Positions 16,772-24,786 of a DNA stretch of 49,384 nt are shown here, one piece after another (within the stretch, counting starts at the first letter, position 1; the number at the start of each line of letters is the position of its first letter). This DNA is from Bacteroidia bacterium (GTDB taxonomy: Bacteria; Bacteroidota; Bacteroidia; SpSt-205), in contig JANWXY010000053.1 in NCBI GenBank assembly GCA_025057135.1, positions 1 through 49,384 on the forward strand, given 5' to 3'. Both the position numbers and the translations under genes were made by a program. The notes beneath the pieces are model-generated. The model ran no database searches, was not told the origin of the DNA, and was given only the letters and a program-made list of their open reading frames with translations.

Positions 16772-17281
16772 GTGCCATTACCTGCATACACCCACTGGCA
16801 GCATATTGCACTTGATATTTTCTCTCAAAAGTATCATCAATATGGCGAAAGCTGGTCGGAGTTGTCGCTGCCGTCCCTTGTAGACATTTTGTATATCAAA
16901 GCCAGTCGTATTCGGACGCTTATGCAATCTAATGCACCAGCCGCTACGGGTGAATCTTCCCTCAACGACTGGCTCGCTCTGGCAAATTATGCCGCTCTCA
17001 CAATAGCTCGTCTCCGTCATCTCTCTCCTGACCACCTCTCGCAGATATATGCAGAGGCGGAAGCGTTATTAGAGCGTAAAAATGCCGATTACGGAAATGC
17101 GTGGCAGCATATGAGGCCTCTGGCCTTTATTGAGTTTATTCTCATGAAGCTGGCGCGCATCCGACAGATGGATGCTTCTCCCGCGACTTATGCGGATTCT
17201 ATTAGCGATAATCTGTTTGATATCATCAATTACGCTTTCCTTTACCTGAGTCGCTATGGAGATACGACTGCTACCACTTAG
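16772..17281 (+). CDS. DUF1599-family protein (two tandem copies of the domain)
   Basis: A 169-residue protein made of two similar halves. Half one has [27 protein letters not shown] and [13 protein letters not shown]. Half two has [28 protein letters not shown] and [19 protein letters not shown]....., D.I..K..RI and NY......L are the DUF1599 signature, a Bacteroidota family normally carrying two copies. Its function is not known; the spacing of acidic and Lys/Arg residues vaguely resembles MazG-like all-alpha NTP pyrophosphatases (weak inference). The GTG start follows the promoter box by 4 nt. The next membrane-protein gene overlaps its end by 26 nt. Confidence 0.8.
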   Translation: MPLPAYTHWQHIALDIFSQKYHQYGESWSELSLPSLVDILYIKASRIRTLMQSNAPAATGESSLNDWLALANYAALTIARLRHLSPDHLSQIYAEAEALLERKNADYGNAWQHMRPLAFIEFILMKLARIRQMDASPATYADSISDNLFDIINYAFLYLSRYGDTTATT

Positions 17282-17882
17282 ATATTGGATGCAGATGGCT
17301 GCATGGGCCATCATCGTGCATACTCTCGGGGCCTTGGCGATAGATTATCTCGCATGGAAACTCGGTTTCGTTTATGAGATTATGGCGGGGCAGCTCCTTC
17401 TCTTAGCTGGGGGAGGCTGGCTGCTGATAGTATTGCTGTTTCCGCTCTGGCGAATGCGCCGCTTCGGCTATTTAGACCCTATTCGGATTATTCTGTGGGT
17501 GCTCGGTGTCAGCATAGTTAGCGCTCCGGTCAAGGCTATCGGCGAGAGATTGATGGAGCCTGCTCTTCGGTCTGAATATGAGGCTTATCCCGAGAAACGA
17601 GCCGCGGCTTTACGCGCTTACTTTCGGGCACAATCTGAAAGTGGACGAGTAGATATTCCTTTGGAGCAGCGCGAGACGATTATTCGCCAGCAAATAGACT
17701 TATACCAGGCTTATCGGGAAAGGCAGAAGCACCTTGGCTACGCCATCGTGGATAGATTGAAAATACTGAGCATCTTAGGTATCATATACGGTCTTATTCT
17801 TGGGCTGCTGATGCGCGGGGGTGGTATTTCCGGAGGATATGCGCCAGCTGCGTCGGCAAAATCTGCAAATAATGCTGAGTAG
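17256..17882 (+). CDS. Four-helix membrane protein, possibly DUF4199-like
   Basis: A 208-residue protein with hydrophobic segments around residues 14-32, 44-64, 76-94 and 168-188. Between the last two is a charged, soluble loop rich in Arg/Glu ([27 protein letters not shown]). The topology of four helices with a long loop before the last one resembles DUF4199 proteins common in Bacteroidota, but I cannot confirm membership. It overlaps the DUF1599 gene at its start and the convergent xerD gene by 89 nt at its end, so the final 30 codons are read on both strands. An internal ATG at codon 12 is an alternative start. Function unknown. Confidence 0.6.
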   Translation: MEIRLLPLRYWMQMAAWAIIVHTLGALAIDYLAWKLGFVYEIMAGQLLLLAGGGWLLIVLLFPLWRMRRFGYLDPIRIILWVLGVSIVSAPVKAIGERLMEPALRSEYEAYPEKRAAALRAYFRAQSESGRVDIPLEQRETIIRQQIDLYQAYRERQKHLGYAIVDRLKILSILGIIYGLILGLLMRGGGISGGYAPAASAKSANNAE

Positions 17883-18690
17883 TTGTGAGAGAAGCGTGTC
17901 CTAATAGCTGCCGCAGGTAGGCGATATCCATTCCTGCCAGAAGGAGGTGCGTGGCATAGCTGTGTCGTAAAGCATGGGGGCTTATGGGCTTGCCGATATT
18001 TGTAAGTAAGGCAGCCTCTCGTACGATAGTGAAGGCTTGTATCCTCGTAAGTGCTCCACCTTTCTGACTAAGAAGTAAATAGGTTGTGCCTTTGTCTGGA
18101 TAGGCTTTACGAGTAGGAAGGTAGGCTTCCATAGCCTGCCTGATTCCTCTGCCATAGGGTACCCATCGAACTTTTCCCCCCTTGCCCTGAATCAGTATCA
18201 TTTCCTCGGCAGAATGTATATCCTCTAAGCGCAGTTGACAGGCTTCACTAATGCGCAATCCAGCTCCATACAAGAGCTCCAAAAGAAGTTTATTGCGTAA
18301 GCTGTGACGGCGGTTCATAGGATAATCGTCTATGAGTTTTTGTACTTCTTCTGGGGTGAGATAGGTGGGAACTTTGCGCCAAAAGCGGGGGTTCTCCCAG
18401 AAATCAGACCAATCCTCTGGCAGCTGCCCAGACTGGTAGAGGTACTTGAATAGACTACGCAGGGCAGACAGTTTCCGAGCGATAGTAATGGCCTGCCACT
18501 CGCGTATGCGAGAAAGCGAAGCCAATCGTTCCTGTACAGCCGCTCTGTCAAGCGGCATACCTATGAAGTCAGTCAAGTCTCTGGCGTAGGCTTGGAGAGT
18601 AGCTGTTCTGAGCCCTTTTTCTATGCGGAGGTAATGAAGCCAGAGGGTCAAGGTATCTTTGGATAGATGAAGCGCATTCGTATCCTCCAC
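17794..18690 (-). CDS. xerD: Tyrosine recombinase XerC/XerD family
   Basis: A 298-residue site-specific recombinase for chromosome-dimer resolution. The N-terminal SAM-like domain (LTLWLHYLRIEKGLRTATLQAYARDL) is followed by the catalytic domain. Active-site residues are the Arg in YGAGLRISEACQL, a Lys in QGKGGKVRWVP, HALRHSYATHLL, the LLGHAS His and the nucleophile Tyr in TTTQHYLQI. No mobile-element genes surround it, so a housekeeping Xer protein is most likely; XerC and XerD cannot be told apart here. The frame continues to 18732, but GTG 18690 lies exactly 4 nt after a TACATTTG box and gives a normal family N-terminus. Confidence 0.88.
   Translation of the reverse strand: MEDTNALHLSKDTLTLWLHYLRIEKGLRTATLQAYARDLTDFIGMPLDRAAVQERLASLSRIREWQAITIARKLSALRSLFKYLYQSGQLPEDWSDFWENPRFWRKVPTYLTPEEVQKLIDDYPMNRRHSLRNKLLLELLYGAGLRISEACQLRLEDIHSAEEMILIQGKGGKVRWVPYGRGIRQAMEAYLPTRKAYPDKGTTYLLLSQKGGALTRIQAFTIVREAALLTNIGKPISPHALRHSYATHLLLAGMDIAYLRQLLGHASLTTTQHYLQILPTQLAHILRKYHPRASAAQE
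18654..18661 (+). promoter_or_regulatory. -7 promoter box TATCTTTG, N5 before aroQ ATG
   Basis: Perfect TAnnTTTG 5 nt before the aroQ ATG; it lies inside the xerD coding sequence. Confidence 0.6.
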
Positions 18691-19089
18691 GGTCCAAATG
18701 TACCCTATATCGGTAAAGGACGCGAGCCTCAATGGTATGGACAGCAGCCTTGGTCCGAGTTTTTTGAGTATCTCCGAACAAAATATGCTAACCAGGCGAG
18801 TATGACCTACTTAGAGAGCCCATATGAAGGGCAGCTAATCGAATGGGTTTGGGAAACGCACTTATATGATGCACTCATCCTCAATCCGGGCGCTCTGGCG
18901 CATACAAGTTATGCCTTATACGACGCCCTGAGTGCTTGTGAAAAGCCTTGCTTTGAGGTGCATTTTAGTCAAATCTACAAGCGTGAGCGCTTTCGGCACC
19001 GTCTAATCACGGCGAGAGCTTGCCGAGGGGTCATCAGTGGATTTGGCTGGAAAGGCTATGAACTGGCAATAATTGCGATTTTAGGCTAG
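18667..19089 (+). CDS. aroQ: Type II 3-dehydroquinate dehydratase
   Basis: A 140-residue enzyme of the shikimate pathway that dehydrates 3-dehydroquinate to 3-dehydroshikimate. Family landmarks are LHGPNVPYIGKGREPQWYG (the Arg and catalytic Tyr of the flexible lid), ESPYEGQLIEW, ILNPGALAHTSYALYDAL and EVHFSQIYKRERFRH with the catalytic His. GVISGFGWKGYELAI closes the protein. Length is normal, though HGPN replaces the usual NGPN and the sequence is rather divergent. It overlaps xerD head-to-head by 24 nt and the Wzz-like gene tail-to-tail by 4 nt. Confidence 0.88.
   Translation: MKRIRILHGPNVPYIGKGREPQWYGQQPWSEFFEYLRTKYANQASMTYLESPYEGQLIEWVWETHLYDALILNPGALAHTSYALYDALSACEKPCFEVHFSQIYKRERFRHRLITARACRGVISGFGWKGYELAIIAILG
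18695..18702 (-). promoter_or_regulatory. -7 promoter box TACATTTG, N4 before xerD GTG
   Basis: Perfect TAnnTTTG on the minus strand, 4 nt before GTG 18690; it lies inside the aroQ coding sequence. Confidence 0.6.
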
Positions 19090-20048
19090 TTGGATACGAT
19101 GAGAGGTTCTATATCTTTTTTGGGCTCATGACCTATTATCCCCAGGTGGTGAGCATAAGTTATTAGTATAGTACTCACGATTAGACTGCTTACCAAAGCC
19201 ACAGCCGTTATTATGAAAGGATTATGCCCAACGGGGTAGGAGGGCTTGTAAGGAGGCTGGATTATAAATATTGGTGTAGAGTATATGCGTACTAAATCTT
19301 CTCTGCGTCCTTTTTCCTCTAAGAGGTCAGCGTAAGTTTCCTGTAGCTTTACGAGGCGGCTCTCCATGCTGAGCAGCTTATCATATTGCGCAAAGCCTGC
19401 TTTCGTGGGAATAGAGACTGTGCTACCGCGATGCTCACCAGAGGTAATAATTTGATATTCCACCCGAATAGCTGATAGCTTTTCTTCTAAGGTCCGAATT
19501 TCTTGCATGAGTTCTTGGAGCTGCCTTACCTTTTCTGATAGAGCTTTGTCCATTCCTATTACTTCTCTGCAAAATAGTTCTACCTTGTTTTTGAGGAACA
19601 AAGCAACCTTATATGAAAAATCAGGGGATGCATCGTAGATGCGAATGGCTATGGTAGCGTTTTTAGTGATGCTGATCCGAATATTATCCCTTAGAATATC
19701 CTCCAATCTTTGAGCTCGGCGCCTCGGATTGGAGATTCTCTGTAACCCATAGTGCTCGTACAGATTGAAGCTGTCAATCAGCTCCTGCCTAAGTGAAAAA
19801 GAGTGTAAGTAGCCGTAGGTTCTCTCTAAATCGCTGGCACTTCCCGGAACCAATGCGGCATTTTTCAGAAGGGGAGATGCAACGCTGAAATCCGGGGGCA
19901 CAAACTCCATCTCACACATGTAAATATCAGGACCAGCTAAAAGAATATAAGCGGAAATACTCGTCAGAGCCCCAGAGAAAATGGCTATAAACTTCCAGTA
20001 TCGCTTGATAACTTCTGCTATTTTGTGTAATGCTGCCGGATTATGCAT
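19086..20048 (-). CDS. Wzz-like chain-length/polysaccharide co-polymerase protein, copy B
   Basis: A 320-residue inner-membrane protein with one TM near the N-terminus (FIAIFSGALTSISAYILLA) and one near the C-terminus (PFIITAVALVSSLIVSTILI). Between them is a periplasmic domain with coiled-coil segments (LSEKVRQLQELMQEIRTLEEKL). The layout, and the PPYKPSYPVG-type Pro-rich motif just before TM2, are those of Wzz/Wzc-type co-polymerases that set polysaccharide chain length. No cytoplasmic tyrosine kinase is attached. It is paralogous to the gene just upstream, from which it is separated by 2 nt, so both are probably on one transcript. No glycosyltransferases are adjacent. Confidence 0.72.
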   Translation of the reverse strand: MHNPAALHKIAEVIKRYWKFIAIFSGALTSISAYILLAGPDIYMCEMEFVPPDFSVASPLLKNAALVPGSASDLERTYGYLHSFSLRQELIDSFNLYEHYGLQRISNPRRRAQRLEDILRDNIRISITKNATIAIRIYDASPDFSYKVALFLKNKVELFCREVIGMDKALSEKVRQLQELMQEIRTLEEKLSAIRVEYQIITSGEHRGSTVSIPTKAGFAQYDKLLSMESRLVKLQETYADLLEEKGRREDLVRIYSTPIFIIQPPYKPSYPVGHNPFIITAVALVSSLIVSTILITYAHHLGIIGHEPKKDIEPLIVSN

Positions 20049-20050
20049 TC

Positions 20051-21046
20051 CTATGAGACCTTTTCAAATAGCTCAATCTCGGGTGTAGCTTGCTTGGAAC
20101 GGAGAAGCCTCATGTGAGAAGCATATATACTCATCGCAGAAAGAAGGCTGAATGTGACTACGGCACTAATGATCATCCATCGTAGAGGACGAGGATAGGT
20201 AGGTAATAAAGGACGGGCGGGAGGGATGATGAGCCAGAGCTTTTCACTATGAATAGAAAGAAACTGAGACCGCTCTGCTTTATAGGCTCTTAGTTTGCTT
20301 TTGAGGTCTATCCAATGATAGAGCTCTTTTTCTAGTGCGATAGCCTCATCGTAGTAGCTCATGGCTTCAGGCTTGATATTATCTCTTCCGATTCCGAGAT
20401 TAACTCTACCCGCATCGGTATGGATTATGGTGATGATATTGTAGGTTTTGCGTAGGTAAGACAGCCTACTCGTAATCTCATGAATTTTTTTGTCTATCAG
20501 GGAGTCCTCTGGTGTATTGAATAGTTTGAGTTTGTTCTCTTGTGTGAAAATATTCACCTGCTCTCGCACTTTATCTAATATGAATCGGCAGATTTTGTAA
20601 GCATAGTCTGGGTCTGGGTCGGTTACATAAAAGTACAAAGAAGAGTTCTTTGTGATGCGTGATTTGGTGCGCCAGGCAAGTTCAGCTTGGAGTTTGCGTT
20701 GAAGGCTTATATAATCTGTACTACTTATCCCGTAGTGTTCTATTAAGTGAAAGCTATCTACCACTGCCTGCCAGAGTGCTGGCGATTGTAGATAGCTGTA
20801 AAACCTTTCCATATCAGCGGGCTCAGCAGGTACGAGCCTAGGGGGATAGGCTGATAAAAATTCCAAAGAAGGCGGCACAAACTCTACTTCACATAAATAC
20901 TCTTTTTGTTGGAGAGCTTGCCAAACGCCGACACCTGCACTTACTATTACCGTGCTTCCGATTATCCAGAATAATGACCTTCGCCATGCTTGCCAATAAG
21001 GCAATACACCAGGAGGGATAAACCACAGAAGCTCTTTGCTTCCCAC
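20051..21046 (-). CDS. Wzz-like chain-length/polysaccharide co-polymerase protein, copy A
   Basis: A 331-residue paralogue of the downstream gene with the same plan. TM1 is LFWIIGSTVIVSAGVGVWQAL. A shared block follows: CEVEFVPPS (CEMEFVPPD in copy B), D.ER.Y.YL.S..L, IEHYG, ITKNSS. Then come a helical stretch, the Pro-rich IIPPARPLLPTYPRPLRW and TM2. The shared Cys in CE(V/M)EFVPP directly after TM1 is unusual and could be lipidated or form a disulfide (inference). GTG start set by the promoter box 4 nt upstream. Likely role: length control or export of a surface polysaccharide, possibly as a hetero-oligomer with copy B. Confidence 0.72.
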   Translation of the reverse strand: MGSKELLWFIPPGVLPYWQAWRRSLFWIIGSTVIVSAGVGVWQALQQKEYLCEVEFVPPSLEFLSAYPPRLVPAEPADMERFYSYLQSPALWQAVVDSFHLIEHYGISSTDYISLQRKLQAELAWRTKSRITKNSSLYFYVTDPDPDYAYKICRFILDKVREQVNIFTQENKLKLFNTPEDSLIDKKIHEITSRLSYLRKTYNIITIIHTDAGRVNLGIGRDNIKPEAMSYYDEAIALEKELYHWIDLKSKLRAYKAERSQFLSIHSEKLWLIIPPARPLLPTYPRPLRWMIISAVVTFSLLSAMSIYASHMRLLRSKQATPEIELFEKVS

Positions 21047-21050
21047 ACAG

Positions 21051-21058
21051 CAAAGGTA
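21051..21058 (-). promoter_or_regulatory. -7 promoter box TACCTTTG, N4 before GTG
   Basis: Perfect TAnnTTTG on the minus strand 4 nt before the Wzz-like copy A GTG at 21046. Confidence 0.68.
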
Positions 21059-21096
21059 AGTATAGCTTCATATCCTGTGTATCTCAAAAAAAGTCG

Positions 21097-21104
21097 TACA
21101 TTTG
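21097..21104 (+). promoter_or_regulatory. -7 promoter box TACATTTG, N7 before cmk GTG
   Basis: Perfect TAnnTTTG 7 nt before the cmk GTG. The spacer AGGAGAG looks like a Shine-Dalgarno sequence but sits too close to the predicted transcript start to be certain. Confidence 0.55.
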
Positions 21105-21111
21105 AGGAGAG

Positions 21112-21798
21112 GTGCGTCCGATCATCATCGCCATAGATGGTTATGCAGCCACAGGTAAGAGTACCACTGCCAGAGCGGTAGCAGAACTGCTGGGGTACAT
21201 TCATGTGGACTCTGGGGCTATGTACCGAGCAGCAGCATGGTATCTATGGAAACGGGGCATACGACAGATAGAGCCTAATCTTTCACCTGAGATAATGAGG
21301 GGATTTGACTTAGAGGTAGAGAGAAATGGCTCTGAGATGCTGATTAGATTAGCGGGAAAGACGCTGAGCGATGAGCTACGCAGTCCTGAAATAGGTACTT
21401 TTGCCAGTGAAATCAGTGCTATCCCTTGGATTCGGAAGTTCTTGATAGCTGAGCAGCGCCGTATGGGGGAAAAAGGAGGGCTTGTCATGGATGGCCGTGA
21501 CATCGGCACAGTGGTATTTCCTCATGCAGAGCTTAAGGTCTTTATGCAAGCAAATCTCGCCGAGCGAGTAGAGCGCCGTTATCAAGAGCTTCTCCTCAGA
21601 GGGATATCAACTACTCGTGAGGCAGTCATGGCTGATCTGCAAATGCGCGATTACCGAGATGAAACTCGCCCCATAAGCCCGCTCATCAAGGCGCCCGATG
21701 CTCGAGTACTTGATACTACAGGGCTTACTATTCCTGAACAGGTAGCGATTGTCATGCGGTGGGCAGAGGCATTGATATATGCTGCTTCTCCTTCTTAA
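21112..21798 (+). CDS. cmk: Cytidylate kinase
   Basis: A 228-residue NMP kinase converting CMP/dCMP to the diphosphate. The P-loop IDGYAATGKST lies at residues 8-18, HVDSGAMYRAAAW follows the CMP-binding pattern, and VMDGRDIGTVVFPHAELKVFM plus RRYQEL and RDYRDETRPISPL complete the family signature. Length is normal. GTG start; the frame has no better start. It heads a run of same-strand genes (ispH, porQ, dprA) with short or no gaps, suggesting an operon. Confidence 0.93.
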   Translation: MRPIIIAIDGYAATGKSTTARAVAELLGYIHVDSGAMYRAAAWYLWKRGIRQIEPNLSPEIMRGFDLEVERNGSEMLIRLAGKTLSDELRSPEIGTFASEISAIPWIRKFLIAEQRRMGEKGGLVMDGRDIGTVVFPHAELKVFMQANLAERVERRYQELLLRGISTTREAVMADLQMRDYRDETRPISPLIKAPDARVLDTTGLTIPEQVAIVMRWAEALIYAASPS

Positions 21799-21812
21799 TG
21801 TTTTTCATAAGT

Positions 21813-22679
21813 ATGCCGAAGGTTACGATCAGCTCTAGCTCGGGCTTCTGCTTTGGGGTCGTGTATGCCGTGGAAATGGCAGAGGCTTACCTATCGGAGC
21901 ATCCGTATCTTTATTGTCTGGGAGATATCGTTCATAATGACGAAGAAGTCCGTCGTTTGAAAGAGAGAGGCCTGCGAATTATTACTCATGCTGACCTTCC
22001 CGCGCTTTCAGGCGAGACTGTGCTGATACGGGCACACGGAGAGCCGCCGGAGACATATGAGCTTGCCTTGCGATATGGTATTCGGCTACTGGATGCATCG
22101 TGTCCTGTCGTCCTCAAGCTGCAAAATCGTCTGCGTGATATAGACCAGCCGGATGTGCAGATTGTTCTCCTTGGGAAGCTCGGCCATCCCGAAGTCGTGG
22201 GATTGGTAGGACAGCTGCAACACGCTAAGTTATTCATCGTCTCCAGTGCGGAAGAAGTGGATGCCCTTCCCTTAGAGGTTGAAAAGGTTACCTATTTATT
22301 CAGTCAGACAACTAAGGCCCCTGCTCTATTTGCGGCAGTGGCAGAGAGGCTAAAGGCACGTGTGCCTGACGCTATCATAGCGGATACCCTTTGTAGGCAG
22401 GTGTCTAATCGGGAGCCACATTTAGAAGCCTTTGCTCGGAGTCAGGATGTAGTGCTCTTTGTCGCTGGCAAGAAGAGCTCCAACGGAAAATCGCTCTTTT
22501 CAATCTGCTTGAATGCTAATCCTCGTAGCTACTACATATCGTCCCCAGAGGAGATTGATTGGCAGTGGTTAGAAGGAGCGGACAATATCGGTATTGCCGG
22601 TGCCACATCTACGCCGCAGTGGCTGATGGAAAAAGTCAAAATCCACATAGAAAGGCACTTTGCAGCGATGGTGGTTTAG
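21813..22679 (+). CDS. ispH: 4-hydroxy-3-methylbut-2-enyl diphosphate reductase
   Basis: A 288-residue Fe-S enzyme catalysing the last step of the MEP isoprenoid pathway. The three cluster cysteines are in SSGFCFGV, LDASCPVV and DTLCRQVSNR. The GDIVHN and RAHGEPPE substrate-binding segments and the late AGATSTPQWLMEKV are all present. I start at MPKVTISSS, 14 nt after the cmk stop; the frame extends 18 codons further upstream, but that part overlaps cmk and does not resemble the family. Presence of ispH implies the MEP rather than the mevalonate route. Confidence 0.93.
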   Translation: MPKVTISSSSGFCFGVVYAVEMAEAYLSEHPYLYCLGDIVHNDEEVRRLKERGLRIITHADLPALSGETVLIRAHGEPPETYELALRYGIRLLDASCPVVLKLQNRLRDIDQPDVQIVLLGKLGHPEVVGLVGQLQHAKLFIVSSAEEVDALPLEVEKVTYLFSQTTKAPALFAAVAERLKARVPDAIIADTLCRQVSNREPHLEAFARSQDVVLFVAGKKSSNGKSLFSICLNANPRSYYISSPEEIDWQWLEGADNIGIAGATSTPQWLMEKVKIHIERHFAAMVV

Positions 22680-23679
22680 CGGTATAATCGGGCTCCTGTG
22701 GGGTCAGATTGCCGGTGGATGGAGCTACGATTTTCTGAATCTGCCTCCTTCCGCGCGCAGCGCAGCTCTTGGGGGCTTGGCTTGGGGGGGAGCTAATGAC
22801 CTCAATGCCTCTGCTCAAAATCCCGCATTCCTGCGTCCGGCTTATCATCACAGCTTCCATCTCACTGTACAGCCATATTTGGCGGATATCTTCATGAGCC
22901 AAATAGCTTACGCTCATCACCAGCCGAGCATTGGTACATTTTGGGCGGGGCTTCTGTATATCAACTATGGGCAATTTCGTCAGACAGATGAACTCGGCAA
23001 CGCTCTGGGCAATTTTTATGCGTATGAAGGTGCTCTGATGATGGGGGCCTCCCGCCATTTCGGTCGCTGGCACACGGGAATGAACATCAAGTTTCCCTTT
23101 TCAGTGCTCTCGGTAGATAGACATCAACGTTTAGGACTCGGAGCGGACATCGGGATGGCCTATGAGGACTCTGCGCGTGGTCTTAGTGCTTCGTTGGTGG
23201 TGCGAAATCTTGGTACAGAGCTGTACAGGCCGAGTGGAAGACCTTTCGCCCAACCTTTTCCCACTTCTCTCCAAATGACGCTGAGCTATCGCGTTCCACA
23301 TGCGCCGTTTCGCATACATGTGGGGGCTATCCATTTGGAGAGGTGGAAAATGGCATATAACGACCCTTTACAGCCTATTCGGTATGACCTGTCTGGCAAT
23401 CCTGTACCACCTCCACCGCCTAAATGGACAGAGCATCTTTTCCGGCATTTCGTTGGTGGAGTGGAGCTTTTGCCAGAAGGTTTCGTTCGTTTTCGTATGG
23501 CATATCACGTTCAGCGCCGCCGCGAGCTTAATCCTGTTGGTTCTTCGGCACTGGGAGGTATGAGCTTTGGGGCAGGTATCTACGCCCGCAAGTGGCAGAT
23601 AGACTACGCTTACGCTTTATTCTTTCGCCGAGCAGCGGCTCATACAATCTCTCTGGCAGTCAAGCCCTTCCGAGAATAA
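22660..23679 (+). CDS. porQ: Type IX secretion system PorQ-like outer-membrane protein
   Basis: A 339-residue predicted outer-membrane beta-barrel. After a signal segment (FSGIIGLLWGQIAGG), YDFLNLPPSARSAALGGLAWGGANDLNASAQNPAFL matches the start of PorQ. PorQ belongs to the PorV/FadL-like group and in Porphyromonas anchors the attachment complex that places cargo on the surface. Alternating aromatic beta strands with GLLYINYGQF and FDVG-like segments continue to the end. The likely TTG start overlaps ispH by 20 nt; a promoter-like GCACTTTG is nearby. The stop is followed at once by the dprA ATG. Confidence 0.8.
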   Translation: MQRWWFSGIIGLLWGQIAGGWSYDFLNLPPSARSAALGGLAWGGANDLNASAQNPAFLRPAYHHSFHLTVQPYLADIFMSQIAYAHHQPSIGTFWAGLLYINYGQFRQTDELGNALGNFYAYEGALMMGASRHFGRWHTGMNIKFPFSVLSVDRHQRLGLGADIGMAYEDSARGLSASLVVRNLGTELYRPSGRPFAQPFPTSLQMTLSYRVPHAPFRIHVGAIHLERWKMAYNDPLQPIRYDLSGNPVPPPPPKWTEHLFRHFVGGVELLPEGFVRFRMAYHVQRRRELNPVGSSALGGMSFGAGIYARKWQIDYAYALFFRRAAAHTISLAVKPFRE

Positions 23680-24786
23680 ATGGAAGAACTAATAGCGCTA
23701 ATTACCCTTCTCCAGATAGACGGGCTTGGCGGTCGTCAGGTCAGAAGGCTTCGTCAGTTATGGGGGGCCTTGCAGGCTATATGGGATGTTTCCTCTGCAA
23801 AGCCTATGCCCTCATTATTACAAAAGCATCTTTCTAACCTATCTATTTACCGAAAGAAAGCTGAAAATATCCTCCACCTGTGCGATAAACTGCGCATTCA
23901 GGTCATCCCCTATTATGAGCGTGATTTTCCTCCACTCTTAGAGGAGGTTTCCTCTCCGCCTGCGCTGCTTTACAAAAAGGGTGAGCATTCTCTTATGGGA
24001 CAGCCTCTCGTTGCGGTGGTCGGTACTCGTAAGCCCACAGCGTATGGTTTGAGAGTTACGGAGGTCTTTGTAGAGGCCCTCGTGGATGCGGGGGTGGGGA
24101 TTGTCAGTGGTTTGGCGTATGGGATAGATGCGAAAGCCCACCAAGTCGCATTAGCGAAGCGCGGAAAAACAATCGCTGTACTGGCACATGGATTAGAACG
24201 GATATATCCGCCTGCACATCGTCGGCTGGCGGAAGCCATCCTCGCCGAGGGTGCTTGGGTCAGCGAGTATCCTCCCGGCTCAAAGCTTCATCCGCTGAAT
24301 TTCCCCCATAGAAACCGAATCTTAGCCGGGTTATCTCACATTACCCTCGTGGTGGAGTCGCGGCTAAAAGGAGGAGCTCTCTTTACAGCCAGGGCAGCTT
24401 TTGAAGCTAACCGCCCAGTTTTTGCCATTCCTGGGGACATTTTTTCTCATGCCTCTGAGGGGGCTCATGTCCTCATAGCCCGTCATATTGCGCAGCTGGC
24501 ATATTCTCCCCAAGCGCTTTTAGAGGAGCTGCGGGTTCAAACAGAGAGGATTCCACTACCTACTTCCCTTCCATCTGAGTTCAAGGGTCCTGAAAGCCCT
24601 CTCCATGCTAAAATCTATGACCTTCTAGCCGAAGGCCCCAAGCACATAGACGAAGTGTGCGCGAGAGTAGGTTGTTCTATTACAGAGATTAGCCATCACC
24701 TCCTTCAAATGGAAATAGACGGTTGGATCAGACAGAAGCCTGGTGGCTTTGTTATTCGGGAAGGCCCTCCAAGTGCCACATCTTAA
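23680..24786 (+). CDS. dprA: DNA processing protein DprA (Smf)
   Basis: A 368-residue protein that binds incoming single-stranded DNA and loads RecA during natural transformation. The N-terminal helical domain (LLQIDGLGGRQVRRLRQLWG) is followed by the Rossmann-like DprA core. Motifs there are VAVVGTRKPTAYG, VSGLAYGIDAKAHQVAL, TIAVLAHGLERIYPPAHRRLAEAI, and FPHRNRILAGLS with VVESRLKGGALFTARAA. A C-terminal winged-helix (DLLAEGPKHIDEVCARVG) ends the protein. Full length. It starts on the base after the porQ stop and overlaps the convergent WD40 gene by 35 nt. Confidence 0.92.
   Translation: MEELIALITLLQIDGLGGRQVRRLRQLWGALQAIWDVSSAKPMPSLLQKHLSNLSIYRKKAENILHLCDKLRIQVIPYYERDFPPLLEEVSSPPALLYKKGEHSLMGQPLVAVVGTRKPTAYGLRVTEVFVEALVDAGVGIVSGLAYGIDAKAHQVALAKRGKTIAVLAHGLERIYPPAHRRLAEAILAEGAWVSEYPPGSKLHPLNFPHRNRILAGLSHITLVVESRLKGGALFTARAAFEANRPVFAIPGDIFSHASEGAHVLIARHIAQLAYSPQALLEELRVQTERIPLPTSLPSEFKGPESPLHAKIYDLLAEGPKHIDEVCARVGCSITEISHHLLQMEIDGWIRQKPGGFVIREGPPSATS

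Noticed and set aside
17794-18690. Integrase of a mobile element at the tRNA-Leu
   Set aside because: Sequence and length fit housekeeping XerC/XerD; no att repeats, phage genes or transposases are seen nearby.
21105-21111. AGGAGAG as a Shine-Dalgarno site for cmk
   Set aside because: It abuts the start codon and would lie at or before the predicted transcript start; no other gene shows such a site consistently.
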